From a virus: DNA of 26,474 nt. Below the pieces are notes generated by a model that was not told where the DNA came from, did no database searches, and saw only the letters and a list, made by a program, of their open reading frames with translations. Shown in pieces: positions 15,377 to 22,539 of the stretch (positions are counted from its first letter, which is position 1; each line of letters starts with the position of its first letter). Location: the IMG/VR virus record IMGVR_UViG_3300034093_000632, positions 1 to 26,474 of that record. The stretch is one strand, 5' to 3'. The translations under genes and the position numbers were made by a program.

Positions 15377-17055
15377 TGTCATTTACTAAGGTCAATGCGG
15401 CTGGTATCGGAACAACACAGCCATTAACACTTTCTGGAGCCAATCTTTCAGGTGTCATCACGGCTTCTGGTCTTTACGTTACTGGAATCTCTACATTTAC
15501 TGGTAACGTTTCGATCGGGGGCACATTAACTTATGAAGATACCACGAACGTTGATTCAATCGGTCTGATTACTGCGAGAAGTGGTATTCAAATCACTGGT
15601 GGTAGTGGTCTCGATTTAACTGGTAGTTCTGGTATTATTACCGCTACGACTTATAAAGTTGGTGCTGCTGTTACCATTAGTTCTGGTGGTGTAGAAGTTG
15701 CTGGTGTGACAACCACACAAACTCTGAGAGTTGGAACTGCAGTTACAATTAGTTCTGGTGGTATTCACGTATTATCTGGTATCACAACGGTATCAGCAGG
15801 CACCACGAGTGCTCCATCGATTACTCCATTAGGAGACAATAATACTGGTATCTTCTTCCCATCAGCCGACACCATTGCTTTCGCTGAAGGTGGTGTAGAG
15901 GCAGCTAGGTTTGATAGTAGTGGGCGGTTTGGTTTAGGAACTAATGCTCCTGGTTCATTATTAACTTTGAACGCAGCGTCAAACCCGGCACTCAGAATTG
16001 ATGTATCAAATACAAGGCACGCAAGCCTGACTGCCGATACAAGTTCTACTGCCACCTTCTTAGAATCTTACGAAAACTACCCACTTGCATTTTCTGTTTC
16101 CTCCGGCGGCGGAAGAACGGAAAGAGCGCGTATTGATACATCGGGACGGTTGTTAGTTGGCACGTCTACTGCGCGTACTAATTTCTTTAATGGAGCCGAT
16201 AGTAGCCAGCTTCAATTAGAAGGTACGTCAACAAGTACTGCATCTTTAGCCATAATAAGAAACAGTGACAATATTGGATATCCAATCCTTAATTTAGCGA
16301 AGGCAAGAGGGGCATCGGTTGGATCTATCACAATCGTACAAAATAATGATTACGTTGGTGGTATTGAGTTTCAAGGCTCTGATGGAACTGACTTTGTACA
16401 AGCTGCTTCAATTACTGCACAAGTAGACGGCACACCCGGTGCTAACGACATGCCGGGGCGCCTAGTGTTCTCCACTACTTTGGACGGCGCTAGTAGTCCT
16501 ACCGAAAGGATGAGGATTACAAATAATGGCCGTGTAATGATCGGGACAACAACTGATCCCGGTTATCAAACCTCCATTATTGGCTTTAACAGTTACGCCT
16601 GTTTAATTCGACAAGATACAGGCAATTCCACTTACCCATGCCTAGATCTTTTTAGCAATTTTGGAACTGGCAACAACATATTTACTCAATTTTATGATGC
16701 TTCAGGATTGCGAGGATCAATAACTTTTAACCGTAGCGGTGGTGTAGTTGCTTACAACACTACGTCTGACTATCGAGCTAAAACTTTGCTTGGCGAGGTT
16801 GAAGACCCTGGTCAAACTATTGATGCCTTAAAAGTTTATCGAGGCGTAATGAATGGTGCCACGGTTGAGCGCCCGATGTTGGTAGCTCACGAAGCTCAAG
16901 AGGTCGCACCGTATTCCGTAACAGGAGAAAAGGATGCCGTTGATGAAGAAGGCAATCCGGTCTACCAGCAAATGGATCATCAGGTGCTGGTGCCGCTTCT
17001 AATTGCTGAAATCCAACAACTTCGCGCTCGTGTTGCAGCCCTTGAGGCGTCGTAG
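15376..17055 (+). CDS. tail fibre protein with C-terminal S74 chaperone-protease
   Basis: 559 aa. Head: STFTGNVSIGGTLTYEDT and GDNNTGIFFPSADTIAFAEG, shared with other fibres. The middle has RIDTSGRLLVGTSTAR and one A-type repeat. The tail starts at Ser464 in TTSDYRAKTLLGEV: the Ser464/Lys469 dyad of S74 is kept, but the usual RLKENI is RAKTLL. Then comes LVAHEAQEVAP and a C-terminal coiled coil. Predicted to self-cleave before Ser464 after trimer folding. The start overlaps the preceding stop, so it is translated from the same mRNA as the 110-aa gene. A 75-base stretch (15841-15915) is identical to part of the 582-aa fibre gene. Confidence 0.82.
   Translation: MSFTKVNAAGIGTTQPLTLSGANLSGVITASGLYVTGISTFTGNVSIGGTLTYEDTTNVDSIGLITARSGIQITGGSGLDLTGSSGIITATTYKVGAAVTISSGGVEVAGVTTTQTLRVGTAVTISSGGIHVLSGITTVSAGTTSAPSITPLGDNNTGIFFPSADTIAFAEGGVEAARFDSSGRFGLGTNAPGSLLTLNAASNPALRIDVSNTRHASLTADTSSTATFLESYENYPLAFSVSSGGGRTERARIDTSGRLLVGTSTARTNFFNGADSSQLQLEGTSTSTASLAIIRNSDNIGYPILNLAKARGASVGSITIVQNNDYVGGIEFQGSDGTDFVQAASITAQVDGTPGANDMPGRLVFSTTLDGASSPTERMRITNNGRVMIGTTTDPGYQTSIIGFNSYACLIRQDTGNSTYPCLDLFSNFGTGNNIFTQFYDASGLRGSITFNRSGGVVAYNTTSDYRAKTLLGEVEDPGQTIDALKVYRGVMNGATVERPMLVAHEAQEVAPYSVTGEKDAVDEEGNPVYQQMDHQVLVPLLIAEIQQLRARVAALEAS
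15841..15915 (+). repeat. 75-base identical repeat, copy 1
   Basis: Identical by eye to 20740-20814. It encodes NTGIFFPSADTIAFAEGG plus VEAARFD, at the border between the fibre head and the variable middle. Confidence 0.85.
16422..16518 (+). repeat. fibre module repeat A, diverged copy
   Basis: Encodes VDGTPGANDMPGRLVFSTT, then LDGASSPTERMRI. The first half is nearly identical to other A copies; the second half (16475-16510) has drifted. Confidence 0.75.
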
Positions 17056-17073
17056 TCCTACTCCCTAATGACT
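17055..17073 (+). repeat. shared 3' junction sequence
   Basis: GTCCTACTCCCTAATGACT begins on the last base of the stop codon. Close relatives lie just after three other fibre genes: 20472-20486, 22289-22304 and 24693-24706. The likely edge of a recombining fibre-tail cassette. Confidence 0.65.
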
Positions 17074-17075
17074 TT

Positions 17076-17083
17076 CATAAATA
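17076..17083 (+). promoter_or_regulatory. T4-type late promoter octamer
   Basis: CATAAATA, 17 bases before the ATG at 17101 and directly after the shared 3' junction sequence. Confidence 0.65.
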
Positions 17084-17100
17084 TCTAAAAACACAAGAAG

Positions 17101-20100
17101 ATGCCATACATCGGACAACCACCAATCGTCGGTGACACCACAAGCAGTTTTAGATTACTTGATAACATTGCATCATACACTTTAACGTTTGATGCAACGA
17201 GTTCTGATGTAGTATCAACCACAAACGATACTCTGACTTTTAGTAATCATCGATTTGTAACTGCACAGAGAGTTACTTATACAAACGGTGGTGGAACTGC
17301 GATTGGTGGTCTGACTTCTGGCACTGCATATTTCATCATCAAAGTAGATCAGAACACGATCAAACTTGCAACGTCTGCAGCCAATGCAAATGCTGGAACT
17401 GCAATCGATTTAACGTCTGGTGCCACTGGTACAACTCACACGTTAAACGTTGCATTTGATGGAGTTAACACAAAATTCAAAGCGACATACAATAACGGTA
17501 CAAAAGCCAAAATCAGCCGTGCTGGTCAATTACTGTTGTCCATCAACGGTGTAATTCAACAACCACAAGAAACTTCAGCTCCTACAGTTGGATTTGGTAT
17601 TGATGCTGATTCAACGATTGTCTTCAGCGTCGCACCAGTTAACACGGATGTAGTATTTGGTAATATCATTGCAAACACCGTTGCATCATTCGACCTTTCG
17701 GATAATACGGTTGATAATTTTACAGGTGATGGTTCAACGGTTTCATTCAATCTTTCTAAAACACCAGCCAACAGCCAAAACGTTCTGGTAACTCTGAATG
17801 GTGTTGTACAATATCCAACTGACACATCAACTTCAAGAGCTTACAGTGTCACTGGTAATCTTCTGACATTTGTATCTCCACCTGGAAGTGGTGTTGAGAT
17901 TCAAGTTCGTCACATTGGTTTCGCTGGTGCAACCACAAGTGCAGTCACAGGATTTTATGGAAGAACTGGTAATGTTGTTCTGACTGGATCTGATGATGTC
18001 ACAGTTAGAAACTTGGTTGGTATTGCTGCCACATTTACTGGTAACGTTTCGATCGCTGGTACTCTGACTTATGAAGACGTTACTAACATTGATTCTGTTG
18101 GTCTGATCACTGCTCGTTCTGGTGCGATTATTAACACTGGTACTGCAACAACTGCACTGGTTGTCAATGGTGATACGAGAATCACTGGTATTCTGACTGT
18201 TGGAAGTTCTTCTGTTACGATTGATGGTAGCTCAAACTCAATTCGTATTGGAACTGGAGTTACAATCACATCATCAGGTATCATTGCAACTGCTGGTGTT
18301 ACCACTGTTTCTGCAGGCTCAACCAGTGTTCCATCCATCACTCCAGTAGGAGATACAAACACCGGCATCTTCTTCCCATCAGCCGACACCATTGCTTTCA
18401 CTGAAGGTGGTGCTGAGGCAGCTAGGATTGATAGTTCGGGCAGATTGTTGATTGGCACGTCTACTGCACGGGTGTTTGATAGCTCCGCAGGGACGCTTAC
18501 TCCTATAACGCAAATTGAATCTACCGGTGCAGAATCCGCTTTTTCTATAACTAGAAACAATACCGCTGCTACTGGTCCAGGGTTGTTTTTTGGTAAAAGT
18601 CGATCAGGGAGTATCGGTGGAACTACAGTTGTTCAAAGCGACGACAAACTTGGGACTATATTCTTTGAAGGCACCGATGGAACCAATTTAATTGAAGCTG
18701 CAACTATTTTTGCCGAAGTAGACGGCACCCCCGGCGCTAACGACATGCCGGGCAGGTTAGTGTTCTCCACTACGGCAGATGGCGCGTCTAGTCCTACGGA
18801 GCGGATGAGACTGGATTCTTCTGGTCGATTAGGTCTGGGGACTAGTAGCGTTAACACAAAACTAGAAATTGCTGGCAGCAATGATGCGGTAACTGAGAAC
18901 AACACGCTTCGTTTTACGGATACAGATGCAAACACTGAAGCAAATCAACAAATAGGCAAGATTGAATTTTATTCAAGCGACGCTTCTACTCCCGGAGCCG
19001 GTGTTAAGGCGTACATTGGCGCATTTGCTGCGGATACGACTCCAGACGCATACTTAGCATTTGCTACTCAAGATGGCAGCGTTGTTAGCACTCCGGTTGA
19101 ACGACTTCGGATTACTTCGGAGGGGAAAGTAGGTCTGGGGACTAGTAGCCCTGGCGCAACATTTGAAGCCTATACAAGTTCCGCACGTCGCGTAAGAATA
19201 GGGGAAACGCCCGGTTATACCGCTAGCGACTATTCCGCGCTGGGAGGCTCTGTTACTTTCTCAAGAGCAAGTGATAACAGGACAGACTTACACGCAATTT
19301 ATAGCTACGACAATACTGGGCCAACAAAAAATAACCTTGCAATTACTTCGCGCAACGATACTGTATTTATTAATGACAACGCTGAACGACTACGCATTAC
19401 CGACACAGGCCGTGTAGGGATTGGCACTACTAGCCCGGCAGCGACATTGGACATCTCCGGAAACCAGCTATTCTCTGCCGCAAACCCACAGATCCAATTT
19501 AATGCTGGCGGTCCTATTATCCGGTTGCCTTCAGCAAACACCCTCGCATTTTTAACTGACAGTACAAATGAACGCGCCCGCATCGACAGCTCGGGACGCC
19601 TTTTAGTTGGCACGTCTTCTGCTGCTACCGGTACAGATTCGCAATATTCGCTTATTCATGTTTACGGCAATACCAGCGGAAACTTCCAAGGTGGTCGCAT
19701 AAATATTGGCAGAGCCGAGTTTTCCGCAAACATTACTGCGGGCGAAATACTTGGTGACATTTATTTTTCGGATGCTCAATCTGGCACTTATGGTCGGATT
19801 GAGTGCGTTGCAGATGGAACCGCTGGCGCGAATGACTATCCGGGGCGTTTAGTGTTCTCCACTACCGCCGACGGAGCGAGCAGCCCGACGGAAGCAATGC
19901 GAATTACAAGCAATCAAAACATTTGCATTGGCAGTGGAGTAGATGACTCAACCGATCTAACAGTAGCTACTGTTAGAGGCAAACGTATTGGTGGACCTGC
20001 TGATCAAACAATTATTGCGGACAGAGGAGTAACGCCTTTTGCCGTTAATCGCAGTGAGAGTGACAATGTAAGCCGCGCACTCATCGACTTTTATCGCAAC

Positions 20101-20472
20101 GGAGCTAATCCAGGCTCAATTACTGCGACCAATACGGCTACCGCATACAACACCTCTTCCGATTACCGTCTGAAGGAAAACGTAGTCCCGCTGACTGGAG
20201 CCGTTGATCGCCTCAATGATCTTCAGGTTCACCGCTTTAACTTCATCGCAGATCCCGACACCACTGTTGACGGCTTCCTTGCTCACGAAGCCCAAGCCGT
20301 TGTCCCTGAATGCGCTACCGGCAACAAGGATGAGGTTGATGACGAAGGAAATCCCGTCTACCAAGGCATCGACCAGTCTAAGCTGGTGCCGCTGCTGACG
20401 GCTGCGCTGCAGGAGACGATTGCCGAACTACAGGCTCTGAAGGCTGAAGTAGCAGCTCTCAAGGGCGCGTAG
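17101..20472 (+). CDS. long tail fibre protein with C-terminal S74 chaperone-protease
   Basis: 1123 aa. Residues 1-300 are a different head from the other fibres: MPYIGQPPIVGDTTSSFRLL, a FSNHRFVTAQRVTY beta domain and two FTGDGSTVSFNLSKTPANSQ-like units, also known from phage tail proteins. The shared fibre module then begins at TFTGNVSIAGTLTYEDV (about 310). The long shaft has several SSGRLLVGTS and RVGIGTTSPAATLDI repeats. The tail starts at Ser1020 (SDYRLKENVV, Ser1020/Lys1025), with LAHEAQAVVPECATG and a C-terminal helix: an S74 domain that should cleave itself off. GC content rises along the gene. A late octamer precedes it. Confidence 0.83.
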   Translation: MPYIGQPPIVGDTTSSFRLLDNIASYTLTFDATSSDVVSTTNDTLTFSNHRFVTAQRVTYTNGGGTAIGGLTSGTAYFIIKVDQNTIKLATSAANANAGTAIDLTSGATGTTHTLNVAFDGVNTKFKATYNNGTKAKISRAGQLLLSINGVIQQPQETSAPTVGFGIDADSTIVFSVAPVNTDVVFGNIIANTVASFDLSDNTVDNFTGDGSTVSFNLSKTPANSQNVLVTLNGVVQYPTDTSTSRAYSVTGNLLTFVSPPGSGVEIQVRHIGFAGATTSAVTGFYGRTGNVVLTGSDDVTVRNLVGIAATFTGNVSIAGTLTYEDVTNIDSVGLITARSGAIINTGTATTALVVNGDTRITGILTVGSSSVTIDGSSNSIRIGTGVTITSSGIIATAGVTTVSAGSTSVPSITPVGDTNTGIFFPSADTIAFTEGGAEAARIDSSGRLLIGTSTARVFDSSAGTLTPITQIESTGAESAFSITRNNTAATGPGLFFGKSRSGSIGGTTVVQSDDKLGTIFFEGTDGTNLIEAATIFAEVDGTPGANDMPGRLVFSTTADGASSPTERMRLDSSGRLGLGTSSVNTKLEIAGSNDAVTENNTLRFTDTDANTEANQQIGKIEFYSSDASTPGAGVKAYIGAFAADTTPDAYLAFATQDGSVVSTPVERLRITSEGKVGLGTSSPGATFEAYTSSARRVRIGETPGYTASDYSALGGSVTFSRASDNRTDLHAIYSYDNTGPTKNNLAITSRNDTVFINDNAERLRITDTGRVGIGTTSPAATLDISGNQLFSAANPQIQFNAGGPIIRLPSANTLAFLTDSTNERARIDSSGRLLVGTSSAATGTDSQYSLIHVYGNTSGNFQGGRINIGRAEFSANITAGEILGDIYFSDAQSGTYGRIECVADGTAGANDYPGRLVFSTTADGASSPTEAMRITSNQNICIGSGVDDSTDLTVATVRGKRIGGPADQTIIADRGVTPFAVNRSESDNVSRALIDFYRNGANPGSITATNTATAYNTSSDYRLKENVVPLTGAVDRLNDLQVHRFNFIADPDTTVDGFLAHEAQAVVPECATGNKDEVDDEGNPVYQGIDQSKLVPLLTAALQETIAELQALKAEVAALKGA
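18718..18815 (+). repeat. fibre module repeat A, diverged copy
   Basis: Encodes VDGTPGANDMPGRLVFSTTA, then DGASSPTERMRLDSSGR. Part of the core carries synonymous changes. Confidence 0.7.
19569..19620 (+). repeat. fibre module repeat B
   Basis: Nearly identical DNA to 7798-7848; encodes ERARIDSSGRLLVGTSS. Confidence 0.75.
19811..19905 (+). repeat. fibre module repeat A
   Basis: Contains the 38-base core at 19855-19892 and encodes FSTTADGASSPTEAMRI. Confidence 0.85.
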
Positions 20473-20492
20473 TCCTACTCTCTAAACAATTT

Positions 20493-20500
20493 AATAAATA
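20493..20500 (+). promoter_or_regulatory. T4-type late promoter octamer
   Basis: AATAAATA, 29 bases before the ATG at 20530. The leader GGGGGATAGTGAACCC before that ATG resembles the one before 13853. Confidence 0.6.
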
Positions 20501-20529
20501 ACTAAAACAACGGGGGATAGTGAACCCAA

Positions 20530-22278
20530 ATGGCTTCAGAAATCAGAGTTAATACGATTAATAATAGTTCTGGTCTCGGAACAATTACCATTAGTAACAC
20601 TGGTGCAGTTTTTGCCGGTGTTACGACGATCACAAATCTTCAAGTCACAGGAACCACAACTGGTGTTGTAGTATCTGGTGTTACAACTGTCTCTGCCGGA
20701 TCAACTGCAACTCCTTCTATCAGCCCATCAGGAGATACGAATACTGGTATCTTCTTCCCATCAGCCGACACCATTGCTTTCGCTGAAGGTGGTGTAGAGG
20801 CAGCTAGGTTTGATTCATCTGGTCGTCTCTTAGTTGGCACGTCTTCTGCGTTCGATTCTGCAAACACCGGCACTAGCTGGCTTGTTGGAATTGAAAATCC
20901 CTCAAATTACACCGCTTTTTCAATTAAAACAAATCAAGCCAATGCAAATGGCGCATATATAAATCTTGGCAAATCTCGCGGTACTACAGCTAACTCAAAA
21001 ACACTAGTCAATAATAATGACGAGTTGGGTGGTGTTTACTTTGAAGGCGCAGACGGGAGTGCCATGCGCATTGGTGCAAATATCTCTGCTTATGTAGATG
21101 GAACACCAGGGGCAAGCGACCTTCCGACAAGGTTAGTGTTCTCCACTACCGCCGACGGAGCGAGCAGCCCGACGGAGCGCCTCCGCATCGACAGCTCGGG
21201 ACGCCTGTTAGTTGGCACGTCTACTTCTTACAACGTCGGCTCAACCGTTGGCGCTGTGTTTCAGCAAGTAAATACGGATAGTGTCGTAAATGCATCTTTT
21301 AGTCGCTACACAAACGATACAAGTGGAGCAATTTTATCTTTAGGCAAAAGTAGAGGTACTTCGGCTGGTAGTTATACCATTGTTCAAAATGGAGATGAAC
21401 TTGGAAGCATCCGATTTGCTGCCGCTGATGGCACAGATCTTGTAACTCAAGCCGCGCAAATTACTTGCGCTGTAGACGGCACCCCTGGCGCTAATGACAT
21501 GCCGGGCAGGCTAGTGTTCTCCACTACCGCCGATGGAGCGAGCAGCCCGACGGAGCGGATGAGGATTCGGGCGGATGGAAGTATTGAAATGGGTAAAGCT
21601 GATTCTGGCGATAAGCTTGCCGTTTTAAACGCAGCGAGCCAAGGCGTCATCAGTGCTTACGCAACAAATGCTTCGTATGCAGCCACGGCGACGTACGTTA
21701 ATGTCAGCAGAGCGGCAAATACCGCTTACAGTTTTATTAAACTAATTAGCGGTGATTTTGCAGATACAGAGTTCCATCTTCGTGGTGATGGCAACGCTTT
21801 CGCTGATGGCACTTGGAGCGGAGGCGGTGCTGACTACGCTGAATACTTTGAGTGGAGCGACGGCAACCCTGACGAGGAAGATCGCCGTGGCATCAGCGTT
21901 GTCCTAGACGGCAATCAAATCCGCCCCGCTGTAGACGGCGAAGACCCAATCGGTGTGATCTCTGGCAACCCCAGTGTCGTTGGTGATGCAGCTTGGAACA
22001 AGTGGAGCGGCAAATACTTGCGCGACGATTACGGCACCTACATCCTTGAGGACTACGAGGTCGTCAACGATGAAGGTGAAACTGTTATTCAACAGCGCCG
22101 CAAGATGAATCCCGCCTACGACCCCGATCAGGAGTACGTCAACCGCGAAGATCGTCCTGAGTGGGACTGTGTTGGTCTGATGGGTAAGCTCCGCATCCGC
22201 AAGGGTCAACCCACCGGAAGCCGCTGGATCAAGATGCGCGACATCAGCGATTCCGTTGAGGAGTGGTTGATTCGCTAG
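20530..22278 (+). CDS. tail fibre protein with C-terminal G2-type autoproteolytic chaperone
   Basis: 582 aa. A short head (MASEIRVNTINNSSGLGTIT) common in cyanophage fibres leads into the shared GDTNTGIFFPSADTIAF module and two blocks of repeats A and B. The tail from about residue 430 carries GADYAEYFEWSDGNPDEEDR, the signature of the Peptidase_G2 intramolecular chaperone domain known from the phi29 gp12 appendage, which drives trimer assembly and then cuts itself off. It continues with DPIGVISGNPSVVGD and ends in ISDSVEEWLIR. The tail DNA is clearly more GC-rich than the head. A good RBS (GGGGGA) and a late octamer precede it. Confidence 0.82.
   Translation: MASEIRVNTINNSSGLGTITISNTGAVFAGVTTITNLQVTGTTTGVVVSGVTTVSAGSTATPSISPSGDTNTGIFFPSADTIAFAEGGVEAARFDSSGRLLVGTSSAFDSANTGTSWLVGIENPSNYTAFSIKTNQANANGAYINLGKSRGTTANSKTLVNNNDELGGVYFEGADGSAMRIGANISAYVDGTPGASDLPTRLVFSTTADGASSPTERLRIDSSGRLLVGTSTSYNVGSTVGAVFQQVNTDSVVNASFSRYTNDTSGAILSLGKSRGTSAGSYTIVQNGDELGSIRFAAADGTDLVTQAAQITCAVDGTPGANDMPGRLVFSTTADGASSPTERMRIRADGSIEMGKADSGDKLAVLNAASQGVISAYATNASYAATATYVNVSRAANTAYSFIKLISGDFADTEFHLRGDGNAFADGTWSGGGADYAEYFEWSDGNPDEEDRRGISVVLDGNQIRPAVDGEDPIGVISGNPSVVGDAAWNKWSGKYLRDDYGTYILEDYEVVNDEGETVIQQRRKMNPAYDPDQEYVNREDRPEWDCVGLMGKLRIRKGQPTGSRWIKMRDISDSVEEWLIR
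20740..20814 (+). repeat. 75-base identical repeat, copy 2
   Basis: Identical by eye to 15841-15915. The two genes differ freely on both sides. Confidence 0.85.
21093..21225 (+). repeat. fused fibre module repeats A and B
   Basis: The A core (21139-21176) is followed directly by the B unit (21191-21222), encoding SPTERLRIDSSGRLLVGTS. Here A and B are adjacent with no variable segment between. Confidence 0.85.
21471..21567 (+). repeat. fibre module repeat A
   Basis: Contains the 38-base core at 21517-21554; second full copy in the same gene. Confidence 0.85.
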
Positions 22279-22308
22279 ACCCAGAAGACCTACTCTCTAA
22301 TGACTTTT

Positions 22309-22316
22309 CATAAATA
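22309..22316 (+). promoter_or_regulatory. T4-type late promoter octamer
   Basis: CATAAATA, 17 bases before the ATG at 22334. The surrounding sequence from the junction to TAAAAACACA is almost the same as at 17055-17095. Confidence 0.65.
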
Positions 22317-22333
22317 CCTAAAAACACAGTAAA

Positions 22334-22516
22334 ATGCCATACCACATCGAGAGAACTGGAAGTGTTTTAGATCCAAATAGAACTCTTTATTATAAGGGTG
22401 ATAATTCTTGGACTGATGATTATTCAAATCGTAAAGTTTATAGTTCAAAAGCAAAAGCCAACACAGATCTGAAAGCCAAAGAGAACACTCGTGGCGGAAC
22501 AGTGGTCTCTGAATAA
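22334..22516 (+). CDS. small hypothetical protein
   Basis: 60 aa (MPYHIERTGSVLDPNRTLYY, then KGDNSWTDDYSNRKVYSSKA). Two aromatic beta phrases and a Lys/Ala-rich helix. The spacing 'YY.gd..Wt.dy..rk.y...a.A' is common in small cyanophage proteins of unknown role. It has its own late octamer and lies between two fibre genes, so it may be a fibre-associated or late regulatory protein. No motif allows a call. Confidence 0.6.
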   Translation: MPYHIERTGSVLDPNRTLYYKGDNSWTDDYSNRKVYSSKAKANTDLKAKENTRGGTVVSE

Positions 22517-22519
22517 ATA
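22512..22519 (+). promoter_or_regulatory. T4-type late promoter octamer
   Basis: AATAAATA overlaps the stop of the 60-aa gene and ends 20 bases before the ATG at 22540. Confidence 0.55.
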
Positions 22520-22539
22520 TTCAAAAAGAGTGTTGAGTA

